DNA from: Sphingobium_A sp965228065
GTDB lineage: Bacteria; Pseudomonadota; Alphaproteobacteria; Sphingomonadales; Sphingomonadaceae
Direction: 5' to 3'
NCBI GenBank assembly: GCA_965228065.1
Contig: OZ245788.1
Location: forward strand, 868,001-932,000
Length of the DNA: 64,000 bases
Shown here: piece after piece, positions 49,935-62,571 of the stretch
Layout: every line of letters starts with the position of its first letter
Numbering within the stretch: position 1 is the first letter of the stretch
The notes under the pieces: generated by a model
Told to the model about the DNA's origin: nothing
Seen by the model: the letters and a program-made list of their open reading frames with translations, nothing else
Databases searched by the model: none
Translations under genes and position numbers: made by a program

Positions 49935-52364
49935 GTGACCATTCGAAATCTGCTTTTCGCCGGGACGGCGCTCGTCTCGCTTGCGTTGCCATTTGCCGCG
50001 TCCGCGCAGGAGCCCGCGCCGGCGCAGGTCGACGATCCGCAGGCGGCCGACGCATCGGCCGGCCAGGGGGAGATCATCGTCACCGCACGCCGTCGCGCGG
50101 AAACCGCGCAGGACGTGCCCCTGGCGATTTCGGTCATCGGTGCGGAAAGCATCGAAGCCTCCGGCAATTTCAACATCAACAAGCTGCAGCAGCTCACCCC
50201 AACACTGCAGGTCTATTCGTCAAACCCGCGCAACACGGCCGTCAACATCCGCGGCCTCGGCGTGCCGTTCGGCCTGACCAGCGACGGCTTCGAACAGGGC
50301 GTCGGCATCTATGTCGACGATGTCTATAATGCGCGCGTCGCGGCAGCCGTGTTCGACTTCCTCGACGTGAAGCAGGTCGAAGTGCTGCGTGGCCCGCAAG
50401 GCACGCTCTACGGCAAGAACACCACGGCCGGCGCGATCAACATCACGACCAACCAGCCGACCTTCGATTTCGAGGGCAGCGCCGAGGTAAGCTTCGGCAA
50501 TCTCCGCTTCAAGCAGGCCAAGGCAGCCATCTCCGGCCCGCTGTCCGACACGGTCGCGGCACGCATCGCGGTCGCCACCACCAGCCGCCGCGGCACGATC
50601 TTCAACACGACCAGCGACCGCTGGATCAACGAGCAGGACAATCTGGGCATCCGCGGCCAGCTGCTGTTCAAGCCGAGCGAAGACCTCAGCATCACGCTGT
50701 CGGGCGATTATAGCAATCAGCAGCCCGAATGCTGCGGGACGGTCTTTGTCCGCACCGGCAAGACCCAGCGTGCGCTGGCCCGCCAATATGACGCACTCGC
50801 TGCCGCGCAGGGTTATACCGTCGTCAGCAAGAACCCGTTCGACCGCCTCACCGATATCGACGCCAGCCTGAATGCCGGCAACAAGATCGGCGGCGCATCG
50901 CTGAAGGTGAAGTGGGATGTCGGCCCCGGCACGCTCACGTCGATCAGCGCCTGGCGCTTCTGGGACTGGCAGCCAGAGAATGACCGCGATTTCACCGGCC
51001 TGCCGATCGTCTCCAAATCGCAGAATCCGTCGCAGCAGGACCAGTATTCGCAGGAGCTGCGCTACAATTATTCGAGCAGCAAGATCGACTTTGTCGTCGG
51101 TGCTTTCGGCTTCAAGCAGCGCATCGACACCCAGGGCACCGAGCAGCAGGGTGCTGCGTCGAGCAAGTGGAACCTGACCGGTGCGCTGGCGAACGACCCC
51201 AGCGTCCTCAACGGCCTCACCGCACTCAACACACAGTGGCTGAAGAGCACCAGCGCCGCATTGTTCGGCCAGGTGAGCTGGAAAGTGACCGACGCCCTGA
51301 CCGTCCAGCCGGGCGTTCGCCTCAACTACGACAAGAAATCCGGCTTCTACGAGCGCAAGGTGTTCGATGCGCAGGGCAATCCGGTGCTGTTCGGCCAGAC
51401 CGATCCGATCAAGGTCGCCCAGCGTGGCGTCTTCTCGCCGCAGACCAGCTCTCCGTCGGTCAGCGACTGGAATTTCGCCTATGATCTGACCTTGAGCTAC
51501 GAAGTCGCGCCGAACATCCTGACCTATGCGACCTATGCCAAGAGCTTCAAGACCGTCGGCATCAACCAGAATGGCCTGCCGACCGACGCCGCGGGAAATC
51601 CGATCACATCGGCCGGGACGATCAAGCCTGAATCGGTCAATCACTTCGAACTCGGCCTGAAGACCCAGTTCTGGGACCGCCGTGCGACGTTCAACCTCTC
51701 GGCCTTCCGGACGGAGATCAAGAACTACCAGGCGACCGTCACCAACGGCCAGCTCGGCGTGCTGCGCGGCTATCTCGCCAATGCCGGCAAGGTTCGCTCG
51801 CAGGGTATCGAGGCCGATTTCTCGATCCGGCCGAGCGAGCGCTTCTCCGCTTATGCCAACGGCGCCTACACCGACGCCAAATACGTCAAGTTCGTCGATG
51901 CGCCATGCCCGCCGGAACTCGCGGGCGGCACGACCGTCGCGGCCGGCCAGACGCCGAGCGCGCCTGGTACCCCGGGTGGCCTGAGCCCCGCCAATTGCGA
52001 CATCTCGGGTCAGCGCCTTCCCGGCGTGTCGAAATTCTCCTTCTCCTACGGTGCAGAGGTCAACGCGCCGGTCACCTTGCTGGCCAAGGAAGGACAGGTC
52101 TATTTCGGCGTGGACGGCAATTATCGCTCCAACTTCTCGTCGAACCCGTCGCCTTCGGCCTACACCTGGGTCGATGGCTATGCGCTCACCAACTTCCGCA
52201 TCGGGTTCCGCACCGAGACGCTCAATGTCTATGGCTGGGTCCGCAACGCCTTCGACGTGAACTATTTCGAATTGCTGCAGGTTGCCCCCAGCAATGTCGG
52301 CCTGATCGCCGGCCAGCCGGGCGATCCCAGGACCTGGGGTGGAACCGTGAAGTTCAACTTCTAG
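49935..52364 (+). CDS. TonB-dependent receptor (large siderophore/sugar-type)
   Basis: The 809-residue receptor has a signal peptide (MTIRNLLFAGTALVSLALPFAASAQ), TonB-box-like EIIVTARRR, a plug (TAQDVPLAISVIGAESIEASGNFNINKLQQLTPTLQVYSSNPRNTAVNIRGLGVPFGLTSDGFEQGVGIYVDDVYNARVAAAVFDFLDVKQVEVLRGPQGTLYGKNTTAGAINI) and a barrel ending WGGTVKFNF. It uses a GTG start at 49935 after GGGAGG. It is divergent from the APC-permease run and is followed by two hairpins and the sugar-dehydrogenase-like lipoprotein. A role in uptake of a sugar or aromatic compound is possible; the ligand is not visible. Confidence 0.93.
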   Translation: MTIRNLLFAGTALVSLALPFAASAQEPAPAQVDDPQAADASAGQGEIIVTARRRAETAQDVPLAISVIGAESIEASGNFNINKLQQLTPTLQVYSSNPRNTAVNIRGLGVPFGLTSDGFEQGVGIYVDDVYNARVAAAVFDFLDVKQVEVLRGPQGTLYGKNTTAGAINITTNQPTFDFEGSAEVSFGNLRFKQAKAAISGPLSDTVAARIAVATTSRRGTIFNTTSDRWINEQDNLGIRGQLLFKPSEDLSITLSGDYSNQQPECCGTVFVRTGKTQRALARQYDALAAAQGYTVVSKNPFDRLTDIDASLNAGNKIGGASLKVKWDVGPGTLTSISAWRFWDWQPENDRDFTGLPIVSKSQNPSQQDQYSQELRYNYSSSKIDFVVGAFGFKQRIDTQGTEQQGAASSKWNLTGALANDPSVLNGLTALNTQWLKSTSAALFGQVSWKVTDALTVQPGVRLNYDKKSGFYERKVFDAQGNPVLFGQTDPIKVAQRGVFSPQTSSPSVSDWNFAYDLTLSYEVAPNILTYATYAKSFKTVGINQNGLPTDAAGNPITSAGTIKPESVNHFELGLKTQFWDRRATFNLSAFRTEIKNYQATVTNGQLGVLRGYLANAGKVRSQGIEADFSIRPSERFSAYANGAYTDAKYVKFVDAPCPPELAGGTTVAAGQTPSAPGTPGGLSPANCDISGQRLPGVSKFSFSYGAEVNAPVTLLAKEGQVYFGVDGNYRSNFSSNPSPSAYTWVDGYALTNFRIGFRTETLNVYGWVRNAFDVNYFELLQVAPSNVGLIAGQPGDPRTWGGTVKFNF

Positions 52365-52380
52365 AGCGATCCTTCTCCGC

Positions 52381-52478
52381 ATTCCCCGACCGGGGAATGC
52401 GCCAGATCTCGCCGACCGCTTAAAGCTTCAGCGGTTGGTGAGGGCCCCGGGCGTGAAGTCACGCACACGTCCGGGGCC
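52381..52478. terminator. Two stacked hairpins after a TonB receptor
   Basis: First a perfect 9-bp stem (GCATTCCCC at 52381-52389 with 52394-52402). Then a longer one (GGCCCCGG at 52443-52450 with CCGGGGCC at 52471-52478) enclosing a smaller stem GCGTG/CACGC, followed by CCATTTTC. The pair could terminate the receptor transcript. Confidence 0.7.
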
Positions 52479-52552
52479 TCCCATTTTCGTAACCACCTTC
52501 TGGTGGGAACCAAGGTGGAGCCGGACGGTTGAGCCCCGGAAAAGGGGCTTAT

Positions 52553-54076
52553 ATGCGCATCATTCCTGTCGCGACATGTCTGGCTTTGCTTGCAACCGCA
52601 GGATGCGGCGGTGAGGGTGACAGCCTCGGCCCGCCATCTACGGGCAACGGCGCACCCAGCTTCACCTCTGCGACGACGGCGAACGCGCCGGAGGGATCGA
52701 CCGCGACCTTCTACACCGCCGCCGCGACCGACCCGGACAATGACGCGCTCACCTATTCGATTGCGGGCGGTGCCGATGCCGCGCTGTTCCAGATCGGTGC
52801 GGCCGGTGCGCTGTCCTTCCGCAATGCGCCCGATTTCGAGGCGCCCGCGGATGCGGACCGCAACAATGTCTATCTCGTCCAGCTCGCCGTATCCGACGGC
52901 AAGACCAGCACCAATCTGTCGCTGTCGGTTACGGTGACCGATCAGACCGCGGGCACATTTCGCGTCCGCCGTATCGTCAACGGACTGAGCCAGGCGCTCT
53001 ACGTCACCGGCATTCCGGACAATAGCGGCCGGATCCTGGTCGTACGCAAGACCGGTCAGGTCCAGATCGTGACGCCATCCAGCGGTGCGATCGCCGCGGT
53101 TCCCTTCCTCGACCTGTCGGGTCAGGTTTCGACGGACGGCGAGCGTGGTTTGCTCGGCTTGGCGCTGGCGCCGGATTTCCCGACCAGCGGCACCGCCTAT
53201 GTGTATCTCACCAACCCATCGGGCACGATCGAACTCAGACGCTATCGCACGTTCCCCGGAAACCCGAACCGGCTCGATCCCTCGACGTCGGACGTCATAC
53301 TGACGATCCCGCATCCGGGCGCCAACAATCACAATGGCGGCTGGATCGATTTCGGCCCCGACGGTTTCCTCTATGTCGCCACCGGCGACGGCGGCGGCGC
53401 CAACGATCCCGGCGGCAATGCCCAGAACCGCAACGCCCTGCTCGGCAAGATGCTGCGCATCGACGTCAATCGCGACGCATTCCCCGACGATCCGAATCGC
53501 GACTATGCCATTCCAACGGGCAATCCCTTCGCTGCCTCGGGCGGCGCAGCCGAGGTCTGGGCGTTCGGCCTGCGTAACCCGTTCCGCAACAGCTTCGACA
53601 GGGTCACGGGCAATCTCTGGATCGGCGATGTCGGGCAGAATGCGGTGGAGGAAATCGATCTGATGCGAACGGCCGATGCCGGCGCCAATTTCGGCTGGCC
53701 TCTCTACGAAGGCACTCAGGCGCTCAGTGGAACGTCGATGGCGGGCCTGACATTCCCCGTCGCCCAATATGGCCATGGCAATGGTCCGCTGCAGGGTGGT
53801 TCGCTGACCGGCGGCTATGTCTATCGCGGCCCGCTCGAATCCCTGCAGGGACTCTATATCTTCGGCGATTTCGTGAGCGGTCATCTCTGGTCGGTGCCAA
53901 TCGCGCAGATCGCGATCGGTACGACACTGCCGAGCAGCGCCTTCACCGTGCGTACCGACAGCTTTGCACCGACCAGCGGCACGATCGATAATGTCTCCAG
54001 TTTCGGACAGGATCAGGCAGGCAATCTCTATATCGTCGATTATGACGGAGAGATTTTCGTCATCGAGCCAGCTTAA
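52553..54076 (+). CDS. Lipoprotein PQQ-dependent sugar dehydrogenase-like (GSDH) with cadherin-like domain
   Basis: The 507-residue lipoprotein has a lipobox (LLATAGC) after a short signal peptide. Next is a cadherin-like domain (about 35-130; ATDPDNDALTYSIAGGADAALFQIG...DFEAPADADRNNVYLVQLAVSDG). Then comes a six-bladed propeller of the GSDH/HHIP type (about 150-505; GERGLLGLALAPDFPTSGTAYVYLTN, PGANNHNGGWIDFGPDGFLYVATGDGGGANDPGGNAQ, AEVWAFGLRNPFRNSFDRVTGNLWIGDVGQNAVEEIDL). These blades contact PQQ and Ca in soluble sugar dehydrogenases. Activity is plausible but not shown. ATG 52553 follows GGGG. The stop overlaps the convergent enoyl-CoA hydratase stop. Confidence 0.88.
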   Translation: MRIIPVATCLALLATAGCGGEGDSLGPPSTGNGAPSFTSATTANAPEGSTATFYTAAATDPDNDALTYSIAGGADAALFQIGAAGALSFRNAPDFEAPADADRNNVYLVQLAVSDGKTSTNLSLSVTVTDQTAGTFRVRRIVNGLSQALYVTGIPDNSGRILVVRKTGQVQIVTPSSGAIAAVPFLDLSGQVSTDGERGLLGLALAPDFPTSGTAYVYLTNPSGTIELRRYRTFPGNPNRLDPSTSDVILTIPHPGANNHNGGWIDFGPDGFLYVATGDGGGANDPGGNAQNRNALLGKMLRIDVNRDAFPDDPNRDYAIPTGNPFAASGGAAEVWAFGLRNPFRNSFDRVTGNLWIGDVGQNAVEEIDLMRTADAGANFGWPLYEGTQALSGTSMAGLTFPVAQYGHGNGPLQGGSLTGGYVYRGPLESLQGLYIFGDFVSGHLWSVPIAQIAIGTTLPSSAFTVRTDSFAPTSGTIDNVSSFGQDQAGNLYIVDYDGEIFVIEPA

Positions 54077-54984
54077 TCGGTGCCGTAACCTGGATCGTCC
54101 ATCCAGGGCGAGAAATGCGGCATGTCGGTCGACACCCGGTCGGTGAATTCTGCCGGTCGTTTCTCGAGAAAGGCGTCGACGCCTTCCTTGGTATCGGCAC
54201 TCGCGCCACGCACCCACACCAGCCGGCTGTCCAGCCGGTGCGCGTCCATCGGATGATTTGCGCCTGCCATCCGCCATAGCATCTGGCGAGTGAGCGCAAC
54301 CGAGACCGGCGCCGTCTCCGCAGTCAATTCCTTCGCCAATGCGCGGGCGGCCGGCAGCAATGCGTCGGCCGGATGGACTTCGCTGACCAGCCCGCCCGCC
54401 AATGCCTCCGCAGCGTCGAAGACCCTGCCGGAATAGCACCATTTCAATGCCTGGGGCATGCCCACCAGGCGCGGCAGAAACCAGCTCGACGTCGCTTCGG
54501 TCACGATGCCGCGCCGGGTGAAGACAAAACCGAACCGCGCGGTTTCGCTCGCCAGCCTGATGTCCATCGGCAACGTCATGGTGACGCCGACACCGACTGC
54601 GGGCCCATTGATCGCGCCGATCACCGGCTTGCAGCAATTGAAGATGCGTAGCGCGGTCCGGCCGCCGGCGTCGCGTACGCCTTCATGATCATAATCCACA
54701 CTGCCATCGGCGCGGATCGGCGATCCGGCATCGCCCCAGTTCGAAGCCTCGCCATAATCGAAGGTCGCACCGCCGGCGCCGAGATCCGCGCCGGCGCAAT
54801 AGGCCCGGCCCGCACCAGTCACGATCACTGCCCGCACCGCATCGTCGGCATCCGCGATATCGAACGCCACGATCATCTCGCGCATCATCGCCTTGTTGAA
54901 GGCGTTCAGCCGATCGGGCCGGTTGAGAGTCAGGGTGAGAATGCCGTCGTCGATATCGACGGCGATCGTTTGAAAGTCGCTCAT
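54073..54984 (-). CDS. Enoyl-CoA hydratase/isomerase family protein
   Basis: The 303-residue crotonase-fold protein hydrates or isomerises an acyl-CoA. It has ILTLTLNRPDRLNAFNKAMMREM near 15-37, oxyanion segments in GAGRAYCAGADL near 60-71 and NGPAVGVGVTMTLPMDIRLASETARFGFVFTRRGIVTEATSSWFLPRLVG near 140-190. The Glu in IVTEATS is the probable acid/base. A later helix KELTAETAPVSVALTRQMLWRM closes the fold. The exact substrate cannot be read. The frame's long upstream extension to 55278 is unsupported; ATG 54984 gives the usual start. It is followed upstream by the DsbA-like gene on the same strand, 47 bp apart. Confidence 0.92.
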   Translation of the reverse strand: MSDFQTIAVDIDDGILTLTLNRPDRLNAFNKAMMREMIVAFDIADADDAVRAVIVTGAGRAYCAGADLGAGGATFDYGEASNWGDAGSPIRADGSVDYDHEGVRDAGGRTALRIFNCCKPVIGAINGPAVGVGVTMTLPMDIRLASETARFGFVFTRRGIVTEATSSWFLPRLVGMPQALKWCYSGRVFDAAEALAGGLVSEVHPADALLPAARALAKELTAETAPVSVALTRQMLWRMAGANHPMDAHRLDSRLVWVRGASADTKEGVDAFLEKRPAEFTDRVSTDMPHFSPWMDDPGYGTD

Positions 54985-55031
54985 CGACGGATGAGGACGG
55001 CGATCGGGCGTCCATGTCAATCCGGGATGGA

Positions 55032-55640
55032 TCAGCGCGCCGAAAGCGCGTCCTCGACCTCGCCCAGCCGGTCCTTGCCGAAATAGAGTTCGCCATTCAC
55101 GACGAAAGCGGGCAGCCCGAACACGCCATGGTCGATCGCGTCCCTGGTGTTGGCGATCAGCCGATCCTTGATTGCGGGATCCTGCGCGCGATCGGCGATA
55201 CGATCGATGGGCAGATGCGATGCACGGAACGCCTCGCCGAAGATCAGCGGATCGTCCATCTTCTTCGGCGCTTCCCACATGTGATGGAACGCCGCCGCGA
55301 CATAGGCATCGAACACACCCTCCGCTTCGGCCGCGACGGCGCCACGCATCAGCATGAGCGTGTTCACCGGGAAATACGGGTTCATCCGGAACTCGAGCAG
55401 ACGGTGCTTCTCGACGAAACGCTGGATCTCGCGATGTTCATAAGCGAGCTTCAGGGGAATATCGGCAAAGGCGGTCATCGGTGACTGGTTTCCGGTCGCC
55501 TTGAAGATACCGCCCAGCAATGCCGGCACCTTGCGGAAACTCACGCCGGTCCGCTGTTCGATCTCCGGCAGGACGCGCCAGGCCAGATAGGCATTGGGAC
55601 TACCGAAATCGAAATAGAATATGGGCTGATTCACCGACAT
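55032..55640 (-). CDS. DsbA/2-hydroxychromene-2-carboxylate isomerase-family protein
   Basis: The 202-residue thioredoxin-fold protein resembles 2-hydroxychromene-2-carboxylate isomerase and kappa glutathione S-transferases. It has FYFDFGSPNAYLAWRVLPEIEQRTGVSFRKVPALLGGIFKATGN near residue 10, MNPYFPVNTLMLMRGAVAAEAEG, and GVFGLPAFVVNGELYFGKDRLGEVEDAL at the C-terminus. SPNAYLA in place of CxxC shows it is not a disulfide oxidase. A role in aromatic degradation is possible. Start choice: GGAGG directly abuts ATG 55640, whereas GTG 55634 (second start) has a normal six-base gap. It is divergent from ung. Confidence 0.85.
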   Translation of the reverse strand: MSVNQPIFYFDFGSPNAYLAWRVLPEIEQRTGVSFRKVPALLGGIFKATGNQSPMTAFADIPLKLAYEHREIQRFVEKHRLLEFRMNPYFPVNTLMLMRGAVAAEAEGVFDAYVAAAFHHMWEAPKKMDDPLIFGEAFRASHLPIDRIADRAQDPAIKDRLIANTRDAIDHGVFGLPAFVVNGELYFGKDRLGEVEDALSAR

Positions 55641-55707
55641 CCTCCAACCGGAACGCTCCGCACCGGCGAGATTGACTCGGCGCGGTTCGTCATCGACAAA
55701 GCGCCGC

Positions 55708-56394
55708 ATGAGCGACGCGGTCAAGCTGCACGAGAGTTGGAAGGCACCATTGCTGCCTGAATTTTCGAGCCCCTATATGGCCGAGCTTCGGCAGTTTCTG
55801 GTCGAGGAAAAGGCCAATGGCCGTCGGATCTTCCCCAAGGGCAGCGAATATTTTCGCGCGCTCGATCTGACCCCGCTCGACAAGGTGCGCGTCGTGATCC
55901 TGGGCCAGGACCCCTATCACGGCGAAGGCCAGGCGCATGGCCTGTGCTTCAGCGTGCAGCCCGGCGTGCGAACGCCGCCATCGCTGGTGAATATCTACAA
56001 GGAACTGGAATCCGATCTGGATATCCCGCGGGCGAACCACGGATTTCTGGAGCATTGGGCCAAACAGGGCGTGCTGCTCCTGAATTCGGTGCTCACCGTC
56101 GAAATGGCACGCGCCGCGGCGCATCAGGGCAAGGGGTGGGAACGCTTCACCGATGCCGTCGTGCGGCTGGTCAATGAAAAGAGCGATCCGGTCGTGTTCA
56201 TGCTGTGGGGGAATTACCCGCAGAAAAAGGCGGCGTTCGTCGATCCGACGCGCCATCTGGTGCTGAAGGCGGCGCACCCCTCGCCGTTATCCGCGCATAA
56301 CGGCTTTCTGGGATGCCGTCATTTCTCGAAGGCCAATGCCTTTCTCGAGAGCAAAGGCATGACCCCGATCGACTGGGCGCTGCCGGCCGGTTGA
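55708..56394 (+). CDS. ung: Uracil-DNA glycosylase, family 1
   Basis: Ung removes uracil from DNA in base-excision repair in the cytoplasm. The 228-residue protein has VRVVILGQDPYHGEGQAHGLCFSV (catalytic Asp in GQDPYH), LLLNSVLTVE, VFMLWGNYPQKK and HPSPLSAHNGFLGCRHF (catalytic His). Length and motifs are those of family 1. ATG 55708 (MSDAVKLHESW) starts the family; the longer frame from 55672 overlaps the divergent gene's leader and is less likely. A nested inverted repeat follows downstream. Confidence 0.96.
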   Translation: MSDAVKLHESWKAPLLPEFSSPYMAELRQFLVEEKANGRRIFPKGSEYFRALDLTPLDKVRVVILGQDPYHGEGQAHGLCFSVQPGVRTPPSLVNIYKELESDLDIPRANHGFLEHWAKQGVLLLNSVLTVEMARAAAHQGKGWERFTDAVVRLVNEKSDPVVFMLWGNYPQKKAAFVDPTRHLVLKAAHPSPLSAHNGFLGCRHFSKANAFLESKGMTPIDWALPAG

Positions 56395-56535
56395 TATCGC
56401 TGCGCCGCGGGGGCACCGCAACACGCTGCAAGATAGATACGCCAAGGGCTTTCGTCGGAAAGGCGCGGGCGTACCACTGGCAAGACCACCACGCTTGTGG
56501 GTGAACTATTCCCGCTTCGCTTCGACCTGAGTGCT
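56395..56535. other. Short gene-free stretch after ung
   Basis: I see no gene or structure here; it leads into the inverted-repeat element at 56536. Confidence 0.5.
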
Positions 56536-56625
56536 GTCGCTCCAGCGAAAGCTGGAGCCCATACGGTCTGTCCGCACAGGCGATATTGTCGATATCGCAT
56601 AGGCTCCAGCTTTCGCTGGAGCGAC
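56536..56625. repeat. Perfect 24-bp inverted repeat pair of REP type
   Basis: Arms at 56536-56559 and 56602-56625 are exact reverse complements, separated by 42 bp. Each arm is itself a small palindrome (CTCCAGC GAAA GCTGGAG), giving a nested hairpin. This is the architecture of paired REP units (BIME-like). It lies between ung and the end of the rRNA operon. Confidence 0.9.
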
Positions 56626-56681
56626 GCCGTTGTGGGAACGCCCGTGCCATGCCGACGCGCGTTTTCCCGGCGTCGGAACGC

Positions 56682-56704
56682 AAAAAGCCTCCCTGAGGGA
56701 GGCT
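56682..56704 (-). terminator. Second intrinsic terminator after the rRNA operon
   Basis: A perfect 8-bp stem (AGCCTCCC at 56686-56693 and its complement at 56697-56704), loop TGA, reads into TTTTT on the minus strand. Confidence 0.85.
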
Positions 56705-56734
56705 GAGCGGTGTGAGTGTGTGTGCGTTGTGCAC

Positions 56735-56762
56735 AAAAAAAGCCCCCGTGAGGGGGCTTTTT
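56735..56762 (-). terminator. First intrinsic terminator after the rRNA operon
   Basis: A 7-bp GC stem (AGCCCCC at 56741-56747 with 56752-56758) has A6 on one side and T5 on the other, so it is bidirectional. It follows tRNA-fMet by 12 bp on the minus strand. Confidence 0.93.
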
Positions 56763-56774
56763 GTGTTTCGACGT

Positions 56775-56851
<77 letters not shown>

Positions 56852-56928
56852 CCAAGGCGGAACCAGTCGATGGTGTCATTATGAATGGGTTCTTCTGAAC
56901 AAAATCCCTGCATGCGCCTGCTACAAAG

Positions 56929-57043
56929 CCTGGCGGCGACCTACTCTTCCAGCGCTTAAGCGATAGTACCATTGGCGCAGTCAGGTTTCACGGCCGAGTT
57001 CGAGATGGGATCGGGTGGGTCACTGACGCTATGGCCACCAAGC
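56929..57043 (-). rRNA. rrf: 5S ribosomal RNA
   Basis: About 115 nt. It contains the conserved CCCATCTCGAACTCGG and GGAAGAGTAGGTCGCCGCC-like segments on the minus strand. Exact ends are estimated to within a few bases. Confidence 0.95.
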
Positions 57044-57177
57044 TATGAAGCAGGCGCATGCGGGGTTTGTTCTTAAAATTCGATACCGTGCATATTTAGA
57101 CCAATTCATTGGGCTGCGTTTAATCATCCGACCGCAATGCCAGCCAGAGCTGTCATTGATGGTGGAACTCTCGAACG

Positions 57178-59961
<2,784 letters not shown>

Positions 59962-60139
59962 AGAGTCCACACCACCAACGACAACGCTGGAAACCCCTCC
60001 TTGCAAAAGGGGCGCCATTTTGTGCGCGTCGCGGATAATGCGGATGTTTAAATCTCAGCCAAATGATTTAGTAACAATAAAAACCGCGTCTTGCGACGCG
60101 ATCGATACTGCCACGGCATCGATTTTAAGAACCCATTCA

Positions 60140-60152
60140 CAATGTCAAAGAG
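60140..60152 (-). promoter_or_regulatory. boxA-like antitermination site in the 16S-23S spacer
   Basis: On the minus strand, CTCTTTGACATTG lies about 180 bp before 23S. It resembles the boxA of rRNA antitermination (E. coli TGCTCTTTAACA) and the one in the leader at 62323-62336. The rest of the spacer (59962-60255) has no gene. Confidence 0.7.
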
Positions 60153-60255
60153 GGGGCAAATCCCCCATATTGCCGCGCAAGCGCGGCAAACTGTTGTCTT
60201 CATCTCTGGAGCAATACGTCACCGATTCCTTATCAGACATTCTCTGATCGGAACC

Positions 60256-60331
60256 TGGTGGAGCCTATCGGGATCGAACCGATGACCTCAAGCTTGCAAA
60301 GCTAGCGCTCTCCCAACTGAGCTAAGGCCCC
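60256..60331 (-). tRNA. tRNA-Ala (TGC)
   Basis: A 76-nt cloverleaf with anticodon TGC, acceptor GGGGCCT, and encoded CCA, in the 16S-23S spacer after tRNA-Ile, the usual alphaproteobacterial order. Confidence 0.97.
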
Positions 60332-60353
60332 GTAAGGTGCGCGCCTAGAACAA

Positions 60354-60430
<77 letters not shown>

Positions 60431-60635
60431 CCGCCATTCCCCTGAACCGTATAACGGCCGCAGGCGGCGTGAGCCAGCTCAGGTGCTCAACTTCGCAAAC
60501 GGAACGATCACCGCTTGCGCGATGACAATCCGCTCTTGCGAGCTGATCTCCAGGATGAAGGGACATGAGGACGGCGGCAATGTTCTTTGGAATGGAGGAA
60601 GCTCTTCCCGGTACAAGACCAGGCGCTTTCCGCCG

Positions 60636-62134
<1,499 letters not shown>

Positions 62135-62188
62135 GATGTTCCGTACCGACGAGGTGGAATAACCCCGACAGTACAGCTCATTTCAAGG

Positions 62189-62248
62189 AGCCGTTCCTGC
62201 ACAAATACATATTACTGTGGATATGTAAGAGGACATATAGGAACGGCT
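62189..62248. other. Hairpin in the 16S leader
   Basis: AGCCGTTCCT (62189-62198) and AGGAACGGCT (62239-62248) pair over a 40-bp AT-rich loop. It may be a processing or leader stem of the pre-rRNA. Confidence 0.6.
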
Positions 62249-62322
62249 AATTTAACCGAGCACCTGACGCCTTGAACGTCAGACCCGGAGCCGCCGCCCA
62301 CATGTCCCTTCATCTAAACCAA

Positions 62323-62336
62323 CAATGTCAAAGAGC
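62323..62336 (-). promoter_or_regulatory. boxA-like site in the rRNA leader
   Basis: On the minus strand GCTCTTTGACATTG, about 110 bp after the predicted transcription start and 190 bp before 16S. Its presence with the spacer copy supports rRNA antitermination. Confidence 0.75.
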
Positions 62337-62445
62337 CAAAAACACGGACGCCAGATCCTACCCCCTTTTACCGGGGCTGGCCGGGCATCCTTGCTTTCTG
62401 CGACCGCCGCAGGAGCCAGTGTGGCGCCCCGCTGCGGTGAGATGG

Positions 62446-62474
62446 CCTATATGGAGACCACCGATTCGGGTCAA
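62446..62474 (-). promoter_or_regulatory. rRNA operon promoter (sigma-70 type)
   Basis: On the minus strand, TTGACC (62474-62469) and TATAGG (62451-62446) are exactly 17 bp apart, giving a predicted start near 62438 about 300 bp upstream of 16S. It is the best promoter match found in the window, but other starts are possible. Confidence 0.7.
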
Positions 62475-62571
62475 CATCCTTTTTGCACTTTTGTTGCAAA
62501 GACCGGTTCTTCGCTCGGCAAACGCAGCAAAACCAGGCAGACGACGCATCGAAGCAATATGGAGTGAGCGG

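Noticed and set aside
50220..52382. 720-residue minus-strand ORF opposite a TonB receptor
   Set aside because: Shadow; the plus frame has a signal peptide, plug and barrel.
56395..56774. CRISPR-like repeats near REP units
   Set aside because: Only one inverted pair and two terminators; no array of regularly spaced direct repeats.
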